Part shown: piece after piece, positions 16,763 through 24,842 of the stretch | How the letters are laid out: the number at the start of each line of letters is the position of its first letter | Numbering within the stretch: position 1 is the first letter of the stretch | Source of the DNA: Polaribacter sejongensis | GTDB lineage: Bacteria; Bacteroidota; Bacteroidia; Flavobacteriales; Flavobacteriaceae | Direction: 5' to 3' | Assembly: GCF_038024065.1 (NCBI RefSeq) | Contig: NZ_CP150667.1 | Coordinates: 1,488,001-1,552,000, forward strand | Length of the DNA stretch: 64,000 bases | Made by a program: the position numbers and the translations under genes | Notes under the pieces: generated by a model | The model's database searches: none | What the model was told of the DNA's origin: nothing | Seen by the model: only the letters and a program-made list of their open reading frames with translations

Positions 16763-17734
16763 TTAATACGTTAGATTGATACTTTCTCTAACAGTGTCTA
16801 AAATACTGATCAAACTTCTAGAAAAATCAAAAGACATAACGTTACTTTGTTTTTTGTTTTCTCTTAAAAGTGTATTGAAATGCTCTGTTTCGAAACTATA
16901 ACCAATGGTTTTATAATCGAAATTAATGGTTTCTTCTGTATCATTTTTTAAAATAGTTACAGAAGAAGGCGCATGAAATTGTGTGTTTATTTTTACAATT
17001 GCAGTGTCAAAAGTAAAAACGGCTTCCGTTGGTGTATTCTCTAACAACGTGCTTTTTAAATGAGCAGTCGCATTTTTATAATTAAAAAGCATATTACATT
17101 CCGCATCTGCACCATTTTTAAAGAAAATAGCATCGGCTTCAATAGTAACTGGAGTTCCCAAAGTAGATAAAGCTGCAAAAATTGGATAAATACCAATATC
17201 TAACAAGCTTCCTCCTCCCACTTCTTTTTTAAATAATCTTCGATCTGTATCATACGTATTATAAAAACCAAAATCTGCTTCTAGCTTTTTTAGCTCTCCA
17301 TACTTCTTCGTCTTCACAAGGTCTAAAACATACGTAAAATGTGGTAAAAAATACGTCCATAATGCTTCCATCAACAAAACATTATTTTCTTTTGCAACTG
17401 CAATCATTTCTTCTACTTCTTGCAAATTCATTGCAAAAGGTTTCTCACATAAAACTGCTTTTTTATTTTCTAAACAAAGTATAGCATGTTCTTTATGAAA
17501 ACTATGCGGAGTCGCTATATATACTGCATCTACCTCAGCGTCTTTAGCCAATGCTTCGTATGATTTATATGCATTTTTAGCACCGAATTTCTTTGCAAAA
17601 TCAGTGGCTTTCCCTTCACTTCTAGAAGCCACAGCAACTAATTCTGCATTTTCTACCGTTGCTAAATCGGTAGCAAATTTTGCAGCTATTTTTCCAAGGC
17701 CAATAATTCCCCATTTTATTATTTTCTTTTCCAT
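16763..17734 (-). CDS. Gfo/Idh/MocA family NAD(P)-dependent oxidoreductase
   Basis: A 323-residue cytosolic dehydrogenase. The N-terminal Rossmann fold starts KWGIIGLGKIAAKFATDL; the family signature CEKPFAMNLQEVEEM lies near residue 95, and the substrate-domain motif GGSLLDIGIYPI near residue 173. The similarity resembles dihydrodiol/trans-1,2-dihydrobenzene-diol dehydrogenase or sugar dehydrogenase relatives, but the substrate cannot be read from sequence. Convergent with the exonuclease gene and not obviously in an operon with the symporter upstream. Confidence 0.88.
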   Translation of the reverse strand: MEKKIIKWGIIGLGKIAAKFATDLATVENAELVAVASRSEGKATDFAKKFGAKNAYKSYEALAKDAEVDAVYIATPHSFHKEHAILCLENKKAVLCEKPFAMNLQEVEEMIAVAKENNVLLMEALWTYFLPHFTYVLDLVKTKKYGELKKLEADFGFYNTYDTDRRLFKKEVGGGSLLDIGIYPIFAALSTLGTPVTIEADAIFFKNGADAECNMLFNYKNATAHLKSTLLENTPTEAVFTFDTAIVKINTQFHAPSSVTILKNDTEETINFDYKTIGYSFETEHFNTLLRENKKQSNVMSFDFSRSLISILDTVRESINLTY

Positions 17735-17816
17735 AGTAACTTTTTTAATTATTTAAAAATAGAATCTAAAAAGGTATCAAATACTGTCTACACTTATTTA
17801 TCTAAAGTACTCTCAA

Positions 17817-19703
17817 TTAATTTTCTTTTTCATTTAAAATCGTCTTATCAATATTAAAGAACCCTAAAAAAGAAAATAGTACAATTAGAGAAACAACATG
17901 AGTTATGTTTAAAGAAACATCGTTCAATACATCATATGTAATTTTTAAAATAGCCAATAAACTAATTATTAAGGCGACTTTACTTTGCTTATTTATCGCT
18001 TTAAAAACGAATAATAGTGAGAAGAATATCACCAAAACACATCCAATAAAATTCAGCCATAAATAACTAATTATCGGTTCTAAACCTTGTGTTTCTAAGT
18101 TGTAAATTCCGAAATAATAAATAGAACAAATTAATATTTGCGTAATTAATGCTGCTCTAAAAACAGCATTTCCATTTACCTTTTTAAAGAAGAATGCTAA
18201 CAAGAAAATACCCAAGACGTTTCCGTAGAAAATAGACCCAATAATATTTACAAGCTGAATTAAATTATCGAATAAATTGGCCACACACGCCACCGAAATG
18301 GCAATGATTCCCCAAAGTAATGTAAACCATTTAGAAGCCTTTACATAGTGCTCTTCGTCTTTGTCTTCTCTTACATTTCGCTTGTATAAATCTATAGCGG
18401 TTGTGCTTGCCAAAGCGTTTAATTCTGATGCCGTAGAAGACATTGCTGCAGATAAAATAACCGCCAATAAAAGTCCGATTAGCCCTCTTGGTAAATTGTT
18501 TAAAATAAAATGAATAAACACATAATCCTTGTCGTTCGATTCTATTTTTTTAATGGATTTCTCATTTACTTTTTTAATGATTTCTTTAGCTGATTCTTTT
18601 AAGGCTAAATCTCTTTCGTTTAATTCCTGAATTCGAGTCGCTTCTTCCATCTGAAAACCATCAGAAAACAACAATCTTTTATCATTTTCTATAATGGTAT
18701 GTTCTGCTTCTAACTTCTGGTATTCACCAACAAATTCAGAGTTTTGAACCGCATCATTTGCTGTTGGATTAAAATTTAAAGGCGATGCATTAAATTGATA
18801 AAAAACAAAAACCATAACCCCAATTAACAGAATAAAAAACTGCATTGGCACTTTTAACAATCCGTTAAAAATTAAACCCAACTGACTCTCTCTAACCGAT
18901 TTTCCTGACAAATAACGTTGCACCTGACTTTGGTCTGTTCCAAAATACGATAACATTAAAAATGTTCCTCCTAAAATACCGGTCCAAACAGTGTATCTAT
19001 TGCTTAAATCGAAAGAAAAATCTAACACTTCCATTTTATTACTTGCACCTGCTATTTCTAATGCATTGGTAAATGTAATATTCTCTGGAAGCTGACTCAT
19101 AATCATAAAAAACGCAATTAGCATTCCAATAAAAATGATAATCATTTGTTGTTTTTGCGTCACGTTTACTGCTTTTGTACCTCCAGAAACCGTATAAATA
19201 ATCACTAAAAAACCAATGATAATATTCAGCGTTAACAAGTCCCAATCTAGCACTGCACTTAAAATAATGGCAGGTGCAAAAATGGTAATTCCGGCAGCTA
19301 AGCCACGCTGAATTAGAAACAAAATTGCCGCTAAACTCCTCGTTTTTAAATCGAATCTTCCTTCTAAAAATTCGTAAGCTGTGTAGACTTTTAATTTATG
19401 ATAAATCGGTATAAAAACCACACAAATTATAATCATTGCAATAGGCAATCCGAAGTAAAACTGTACAAACCCCATACCACTATGAAACGCTTGCCCTGGT
19501 GTTGATAAAAACGTAATTGCACTGGCTTGCGTTGCCATTACAGACAGACCAATCGTCCACCATTTAGAGTCGCTCCCACCCTTAATATAATCGGTTACAT
19601 TGTCGTTTTTTCTAGTTACATACGTACCATACGCTACTATAAAAATTAAGGTTACAGACAGAATAATCCAATCTATTGCATGTAATTTACTTTCAATTTC
19701 CAT
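17817..19703 (-). CDS. Sodium:solute symporter (SSS family)
   Basis: A 628-residue inner-membrane transporter with about thirteen helices. SSS motifs include GGSDSKWWTIGLSVMATQASAITFLSTPG near the N-terminus and GGTKAVNVTQKQQ. Residues ~308-393 form an unusual hydrophilic, charged, probably coiled-coil insertion between membrane segments (EYQKLEAEHTIIENDKRLL...), which makes it longer than typical ~500-residue members. The substrate is unknown; sialic acid or sugar transport is common in the subfamily. It follows a 35-residue membrane protein by only 3 bases, and the PIG-L deacetylase gene lies upstream on the same strand. Confidence 0.92.
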   Translation of the reverse strand: MEIESKLHAIDWIILSVTLIFIVAYGTYVTRKNDNVTDYIKGGSDSKWWTIGLSVMATQASAITFLSTPGQAFHSGMGFVQFYFGLPIAMIIICVVFIPIYHKLKVYTAYEFLEGRFDLKTRSLAAILFLIQRGLAAGITIFAPAIILSAVLDWDLLTLNIIIGFLVIIYTVSGGTKAVNVTQKQQMIIIFIGMLIAFFMIMSQLPENITFTNALEIAGASNKMEVLDFSFDLSNRYTVWTGILGGTFLMLSYFGTDQSQVQRYLSGKSVRESQLGLIFNGLLKVPMQFFILLIGVMVFVFYQFNASPLNFNPTANDAVQNSEFVGEYQKLEAEHTIIENDKRLLFSDGFQMEEATRIQELNERDLALKESAKEIIKKVNEKSIKKIESNDKDYVFIHFILNNLPRGLIGLLLAVILSAAMSSTASELNALASTTAIDLYKRNVREDKDEEHYVKASKWFTLLWGIIAISVACVANLFDNLIQLVNIIGSIFYGNVLGIFLLAFFFKKVNGNAVFRAALITQILICSIYYFGIYNLETQGLEPIISYLWLNFIGCVLVIFFSLLFVFKAINKQSKVALIISLLAILKITYDVLNDVSLNITHVVSLIVLFSFLGFFNIDKTILNEKEN

Positions 19704-19706
19704 AGA

Positions 19707-19814
19707 CTAAACTGTAAAATAATTTGTAATTAAATAAAACGCAATAATATAAATTACATTCGCTATTAAGACCAATGAATATTCTTTTTTCCAAGTATAT
19801 TTTTCTTCTTTCAT
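19707..19814 (-). CDS. 35-residue single-pass membrane protein upstream of the symporter
   Basis: A small open reading frame from ATG at 19814-19812 to TAG at 19709-19707. It encodes a charged N-terminus (MKEEKYTWKKEY) followed by one hydrophobic segment of about 20 residues (SLVLIANVIYIIAFYLIT). Its stop is 3 bases before the symporter start, so the two are probably translationally coupled. I do not recognise a named family. By position it may be an accessory subunit or a regulator of the symporter, as with other small proteins that accompany transporters. The coding call rests on tight spacing, the hydrophobic profile and a sensible start; it is too short for routine gene prediction. Confidence 0.6.
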   Translation of the reverse strand: MKEEKYTWKKEYSLVLIANVIYIIAFYLITNYFTV

Positions 19815-19819
19815 TCTAT

Positions 19820-19955
19820 TTTTATTAGAAGCTATTTCCTGCTTTCGTTACTCGCTTTTTTTACTTCTGTTCTCGATACAAATTTGCTCATTCTTCTCAA
19901 ATTCACTCAAACTGACAGTAAAAAAGAGCTCAAACAAATAACTCTATCAGGGCTA
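19820..19955 (-). ncRNA. Candidate structured RNA element, copy A
   Basis: On the minus strand it runs from TAGCCCTGAT (19955-19946) to AGCAGGAAATAGCTTCTA (about 19843-19826). It shares both ends and internal blocks (TTTGAGCTCTTTTTTA and AAAAGCGAGTA) with copy B at 53651-53767. CCTG at the start can pair with CAGG at the end. Inside, CTC-TTTTTT-ACT pairs with AGT-AAAAAA-GC-GAG. The long loop between the stem arms differs completely from copy B. It lies between the PIG-L stop and the 35-residue gene. It may belong to a known Flavobacteria RNA family such as Flavo-1, which I cannot verify from memory. Confidence 0.5.
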
Positions 19956-20042
19956 AACTTGTTTGTCTACTTTTGTCATTTTTAAACTTCATTTTAATAT
20001 TCCAACTTTAAACCTCAAACTTGAAACATGAAAACTTAAAAC

Positions 20043-22538
20043 TTACTTTGAAACCTCTTTCCCTACAGACAACATATTTGCAAATAATCTATATGCTCCA
20101 GAAACTCCAGCAGGCAATTCTCTAAAGAAACTTAAACCGGTATAGATATAATTTCCTTTTCCATATTTTGCAATCAATAAACTACCCAATTTCATGTTTT
20201 CACCTTTATCATTCATAGATAAAACAGGTACATAAGCTTCATGCCAAATATTAGGAAAATACAAACCACGTTCTTGTACCCAACCATTAAAATCTTCGTT
20301 GGTAATTTTATTAGGAAAATTCATTAAAGGATTGTCTTCTGCTAATATTAAAACATCCGCAGACTCGTCTGTTACTCTATCTCTAGACAACTTTAAAGGG
20401 AAAGGTGCTGCAACATCTACATTTCTATTGGTGTTATATTGCACAATCATATTTCCTCCTTGTGCCACATATTCTAACAAGAATTTTTGTTTAAATTTTA
20501 ATTCATCAACAACATTATAAGCTCTGATACCTAAAACAATAGCATCATACTTTAATAAGTTTTCTTCATTAATATCTATAGGGTTTATAATTTCAACGCT
20601 ATAACCAATCTGACGTAAACTTTCTGGAACCGCATCTCCTGCTCCTTTTATATAACCAATTGTATTTCCTACTTTTTGAATATCTAAACGAACAACTTTT
20701 GCTTCAGAATTTAACAAAACACTTTGTTTAGGAATATGATTGTAATTAATCTCAACCAATTCTTTAGTATAACTTTCTCCTTTAGAAACCGCAATAACTT
20801 CTAATTTTCCTTCAGATGGATCTTTAGAGGGAGTTACTAAAAACGAAACATTTTGTACATCTTCCTTTTGTTCAATATTAAAGTTAATTTCTGCAGGAGT
20901 TACTCGCCAACCTTCAGGAACTTTTAAACTTACTTTTCCTTGCACAAAAGGAATACCAGCTCTAATTGCTACATTGATACTCTTAGAAATGCTATCAGAA
21001 AAAATAAGCACTTTGTTTTTAATTTTTGTAGTTACTTCTGGTAAAACCTCATAAGGTTCATAAATTTCTCCTTTATCTCTTTCAGCATATCGTCTAATAA
21101 CATTCTTTGTAATGGTAATCGGAATAAAATCTATGATTAATTTATACGTTATTTTAGAAATTCCTGGTGTTTCTGGCAGTCCAATTAATGCTTGATCATC
21201 TACAGTATACATTCCTAAAGTAGCCTCTTTACGCAACCAATAAGGATCTGTATAAGAATCTGTTTTTAAAGAAAATGTTTCTTTAAATGTAAATTTCTCA
21301 TTCTTTGTTAAATTAAATCCTTTAAAAATTTCGATGCTATCCAATTCAGAAACAATAGATGTTAATTGCATGTTTACATCACTTCTATTTAATACTTCAA
21401 AATTTATATCAATTTTAGAATTTGGTGTTCCAGAAGAACTGTTTGCAGAAGATTCTATATACAAACCTGCACAAGCTTCAATAATTTCTTTAATTTGCTT
21501 TTCTTTAATTGTTTTCCAATGATTGTCTTCTAAATCGCTCATCATGCTATACGCTAACATTAATTTAGATAAGTGTTTAGACGGATTTACAAAATTGAAA
21601 TTATCTTCAACATCCTTTAAAATCTTACCAATAGAAGCTCCTTTTTTTAAACGACTCCAAGTAGTATTAATTCCAGAAAAAACATCGTTTTCTACTATTA
21701 AAGAATCTCCTTTTAAAAACTCTACATACTCTTTTTGAGATCCTCTTGTGCTTAAGCGTCCGAAACCTTGACTCAAATGTTGGCTACTTGCTATAGATGC
21801 AATCTCGTTATTAGACAAACCTTTTAAAGCATAATACTCGCCAATATCAACAGACATTAAATCTTTTGTTGCATCATTAAAGGCTGCTTGACTTTTAAAA
21901 GAATACGTAGAAATATTATGAAACAAACGTTTTGGTTGCCAAGTTTTGGTATATTTAAGTTGATCTGCATATTTTGTAGAATCATTGGCAATATCAAAAG
22001 CCGCCACACTTAAAATAGCAGAAGCGGTATGATGCCCATGTGTAGTACCTGGCGTTCTATGATCGAATCTATTGATAATAACATCTGGCTTAAAATTTCT
22101 TATTGCCCAAACAACATCACTTAAAACGGCTTCTTCATTCCAAATTTCTAAGGTTTCATCTGGGTGTTTAGAATACCCAAAATCATTGGCTCTTGTAAAT
22201 AATTGTTCTCCACCATCTACACTTCTTGCCGCTAATAATTCTTGTGTTCTAATAACTCCTAATAACTCTCTAAGTTCTGGTCCTATTAAATTCTGACCTC
22301 CATCTCCTCTTGTTAAGGACAAATAACCTGTTCTTGCTTTTACATTATTTGATAAATAAGATATTAAGCGTGTATTTTCATCATCTGGATGCGCAGCAAT
22401 ATAAAGCGCAGTTCCTAGAAAATTCAGTTTTTGAACTTTCTCGTAAATCTGATTCGACGTTAATTTTTGAGGTTTTTGTGCGAATACTGAAACAGAAATC
22501 AGTAAAAATGCAAGTGTAGAAAGTAAAAATTTCTTCAT
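20043..22538 (-). CDS. PIG-L family deacetylase
   Basis: An 831-residue exported protein (signal peptide to ~residue 20, VSVFAQ). The N-terminal zinc-dependent PIG-L/LmbE domain shows AHPDDE at 49-54 and the second metal site in THGHHTAS near residue 165. After it come about 550 residues of probable beta-sandwich domains and a C-terminal ThuA/GATase-like region (KYDAIVLGIRAYNVVDELK, QGGNMIVQYNT). PIG-L enzymes remove acetyl groups from N-acetylglucosamine-containing compounds; here the substrate is likely extracellular and unknown. It is on the same strand as the symporter, separated by the structured-RNA candidate. The combination suggests processing then uptake of an amino-sugar compound, which is inference. 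Confidence 0.88.
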   Translation of the reverse strand: MKKFLLSTLAFLLISVSVFAQKPQKLTSNQIYEKVQKLNFLGTALYIAAHPDDENTRLISYLSNNVKARTGYLSLTRGDGGQNLIGPELRELLGVIRTQELLAARSVDGGEQLFTRANDFGYSKHPDETLEIWNEEAVLSDVVWAIRNFKPDVIINRFDHRTPGTTHGHHTASAILSVAAFDIANDSTKYADQLKYTKTWQPKRLFHNISTYSFKSQAAFNDATKDLMSVDIGEYYALKGLSNNEIASIASSQHLSQGFGRLSTRGSQKEYVEFLKGDSLIVENDVFSGINTTWSRLKKGASIGKILKDVEDNFNFVNPSKHLSKLMLAYSMMSDLEDNHWKTIKEKQIKEIIEACAGLYIESSANSSSGTPNSKIDINFEVLNRSDVNMQLTSIVSELDSIEIFKGFNLTKNEKFTFKETFSLKTDSYTDPYWLRKEATLGMYTVDDQALIGLPETPGISKITYKLIIDFIPITITKNVIRRYAERDKGEIYEPYEVLPEVTTKIKNKVLIFSDSISKSINVAIRAGIPFVQGKVSLKVPEGWRVTPAEINFNIEQKEDVQNVSFLVTPSKDPSEGKLEVIAVSKGESYTKELVEINYNHIPKQSVLLNSEAKVVRLDIQKVGNTIGYIKGAGDAVPESLRQIGYSVEIINPIDINEENLLKYDAIVLGIRAYNVVDELKFKQKFLLEYVAQGGNMIVQYNTNRNVDVAAPFPLKLSRDRVTDESADVLILAEDNPLMNFPNKITNEDFNGWVQERGLYFPNIWHEAYVPVLSMNDKGENMKLGSLLIAKYGKGNYIYTGLSFFRELPAGVSGAYRLFANMLSVGKEVSK

Positions 22539-22566
22539 GTTTTTGTATTGGTCAATTTTTGTATGT

Positions 22567-22610
22567 TGAGCGCACTAGAGACTTCATAAAAACTCTTAAC
22601 TGCGAACGAG
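22567..22610. repeat. Degenerate copy of the cgagcgcagtcg inverted-repeat pair
   Basis: Two imperfect arms (gagcgcactagag at 22568-22580 and aactgcgaacgag at 22598-22610) face each other between the PIG-L and dnaN starts, resembling the pairs at 1608-1656 and 27121-27184. The copies are decayed, so confidence is moderate. Confidence 0.45.
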
Positions 22611-22769
22611 AAGGCAATCTTTTAAAAAATAGTAGATTGACATAAAAACAAATGTAGTTTTTTATGAGGGTTTTTAAAATTTGTTAACATAATTATAACG
22701 TTTCTTTTTTCATTAACAAAATGCTCATAACCTGTTAATAAATTAATTTTCAGAATCACTTAATAAGGT

Positions 22770-22777
22770 TATATTTG
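22770..22777 (+). promoter_or_regulatory. Putative -7 promoter box for dnaN
   Basis: TATATTTG matches TAnnTTTG and lies 25 bases before the dnaN ATG. A weak TTTTC lies about 20 bases upstream where a -33 TTTG is expected. Confidence 0.4.
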
Positions 22778-22802
22778 TAAGACTAATAAAGATAAAAAAT
22801 CA

Positions 22803-23921
22803 ATGAAATTTATTGTATCGAGTTCGCAATTATTAAAACAATTACAAGTTTTAGGCGGCGTTATAAACAGCAACAATACCTTACCAATTTTAGATAACTT
22901 TTTGTTTGAATTATCTGAAAACCAATTAAAAGTTTCTGCATCAGATTTAGAAACAACAATGAGTTCTGTAATAGATGTAGAAAGTGATAGTTCTGGTTCT
23001 ATAGCTGTTTCTGCACGTTTATTATTAGATACCTTAAAGACGTTTCCAGACCAACCTTTAACGTTTAAAACGGAAGGTGACAATGCAATTGAAATTAGTT
23101 CTGATCAAGGTAAATACGACATGGCTTATTTTGGTGGAGATGAATTCCCTAAAGCGGTTTCTTTACCATCACCAAGTAAAACAGTAGTGCCTGCAAGCAT
23201 TTTAGGAACTGCAATTTCTAAAACAATATTTGCTGCTGGAAATGATGATTTACGTCCAGTAATGAGTGGTGTATTTTTTCAATTTAGCTCGCAAAGTTTA
23301 ACTTTTGTTGCAACAGATGCTCACAAATTAGTAAAATATACAAGAACAGATGTTACTGCAGACCAAACGGCAGAATTTATTATGCCAAAGAAACCTTTAA
23401 ACTTATTAAAAGGTATTTTAGGTGGTTCTGATAGTGATGTTACTATTGAGTACAACGATGCTAATGCAAAATTTACATTTGATAATGTAGTTTTAGTGTG
23501 TCGTTTAATTGATGGTAAATATCCAAATTACGAAGCTGTTATTCCAAAAGAGAATCCAAATAAATTAACTGTAGACAGAGCTTCTTTCTTAAACTCTGTA
23601 AGACGTGTTTCTATTTTCTCTAGTAAAACAACACACCAGATTCGTTTAAAAATGGCGGGTACTGAATTAAATATTTCTGCAGAAGATTTAGATTTCTCTA
23701 ACAAAGCAGACGAACGTTTAAGTTGTGATTACCAAGGTGACGATATGCAAATTGGTTTTAACTCTCGTTTTTTAAGCGAAATGTTAAACAATTTAAGTTC
23801 TAACGATGTTTTAATTGAAATGTCTTTACCTAACAGAGCAGGAATTTTAACTCCTATTGATGGAACTGACGAAGGTGAACAAGTTACCATGTTGGTAATG
23901 CCAGTAATGTTAAATAGTTAA
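22803..23921 (+). CDS. dnaN: DNA polymerase III beta subunit (sliding clamp)
   Basis: A 372-residue protein of normal length for the ring-shaped processivity clamp of the replicase. Family features are MKFIVSSSQLLKQLQVLGGVI at the start, TLPILDNFLFEL, the mid-protein NDDLRPVMSGVFFQ, and the C-terminal QVTMLVMPVML that precedes the stop. Three clamp domains fit the length. It is not next to dnaA here, which is usual for Bacteroidetes. A clear hairpin terminator follows at 23977-24004. Confidence 0.98.
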   Translation: MKFIVSSSQLLKQLQVLGGVINSNNTLPILDNFLFELSENQLKVSASDLETTMSSVIDVESDSSGSIAVSARLLLDTLKTFPDQPLTFKTEGDNAIEISSDQGKYDMAYFGGDEFPKAVSLPSPSKTVVPASILGTAISKTIFAAGNDDLRPVMSGVFFQFSSQSLTFVATDAHKLVKYTRTDVTADQTAEFIMPKKPLNLLKGILGGSDSDVTIEYNDANAKFTFDNVVLVCRLIDGKYPNYEAVIPKENPNKLTVDRASFLNSVRRVSIFSSKTTHQIRLKMAGTELNISAEDLDFSNKADERLSCDYQGDDMQIGFNSRFLSEMLNNLSSNDVLIEMSLPNRAGILTPIDGTDEGEQVTMLVMPVMLNS

Positions 23922-23936
23922 CACAAATAATTTGTC

Positions 23937-23956
23937 ATTCCTACGAACGTAGGAAT
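23937..23956. repeat. Short intergenic hairpin with ATTCC...GGAAT frame
   Basis: Nine-base arms attcctacg and cgtaggaat with a two-base centre, followed by the dnaN terminator. Related by its ends to the hairpin at 12183-12202. Confidence 0.5.
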
Positions 23957-23976
23957 CCAAACATAAATATTTAGAA

Positions 23977-24004
23977 AACCACAGCTTTTAGTTGTGGTTT
24001 TTTT
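23977..24004 (+). terminator. Rho-independent terminator of dnaN
   Basis: Stem aaaccaca / tgtggttt with a loop of about eight bases, followed by a run of T. Confidence 0.8.
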
Positions 24005-24089
24005 ATGCTTTTTAGTATAAGAATATTTACAATTCTTAAAGGTTTTAAATCTTTTGAGGTTTGTAAATTTTTACCTTACTTTTACCTTC

Positions 24090-24707
24090 ATGAATTTCCT
24101 AGCCCATTTATATTTATCACAAAACAACACCAATATTATGATTGGTAATTTTATTGCCGACCATATTAGAGGGAATAATTATTTGAGCTTTTCTAAAGAA
24201 ATTCAGCAAGGAATTTTCTTACACAGAGAAATTGATACGTTTACAGATGCTCACGAAGTTGTAAGAAAAAGTAAAAGACGTTTACACGAACGCTACAGAC
24301 ATTACGATGGCGTAATTATCGATATTTTTTATGATTATTTCTTAGCAAAAAATTGGGCGAATTATTCAGACGTTCCTTTAGAAACATATACTAAAAACGT
24401 TTATGATTTATTTAGTAGTATTTCAGACGATTTACCTGTAAAGTCTCAAAACTTTATTAAGTATATGATTGAATATAATATTTTGTTCAATTATCAATAT
24501 AAAGACGGAATTGCAAAGGTTTTAAACGGAATGAATACCAGAACCAAAGGAAAATCTCAAATGAATTTAGCTATCGAAGATTTAGTACTTTTAGAGGATG
24601 AACTTCAAGAAGATTTTACTTTATTTTTTAAAGATTTAATTGCACATACAAATCAGAAATTTATAGAACTGACTAGCGTTTCTGATACCAATGAAATTCA
24701 AGAGTAA
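24090..24707 (+). CDS. Acyl carrier protein phosphodiesterase-like protein (AcpH/DUF479)
   Basis: A 205-residue cytosolic protein matching the ACP phosphodiesterase family, which removes the 4'-phosphopantetheine arm from acyl carrier protein. The N-terminal block MNFLAHLYLSQ...MIGNFIADHIRG, the HREIDTFTDAH motif and the RYRHYDGVIIDIFYDYFLAKNW segment are diagnostic and supply the metal-binding histidines and aspartates. An upstream in-frame codon exists, but the ATG at 24090 gives the conserved start. Biological role outside E. coli is not proven. Confidence 0.88.
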   Translation: MNFLAHLYLSQNNTNIMIGNFIADHIRGNNYLSFSKEIQQGIFLHREIDTFTDAHEVVRKSKRRLHERYRHYDGVIIDIFYDYFLAKNWANYSDVPLETYTKNVYDLFSSISDDLPVKSQNFIKYMIEYNILFNYQYKDGIAKVLNGMNTRTKGKSQMNLAIEDLVLLEDELQEDFTLFFKDLIAHTNQKFIELTSVSDTNEIQE

Positions 24708-24842
24708 TTTTTGTTGAATACATTTTGCATAACTAATACGAAGAATTTTAAATTGAAGAATTACTCCTTCTAAAAAAATCAAAGAAGGTAGCCCATTAAA
24801 ATGACTATCTAAATAAAAATTAAAGAACTTAACACCAACCTT

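Noticed and set aside
22769..23083. Open frame on the minus strand across the dnaN start
   Set aside because: It is the antisense of the dnaN coding region, with a composition that reflects that gene, no start context and no recognisable motif.
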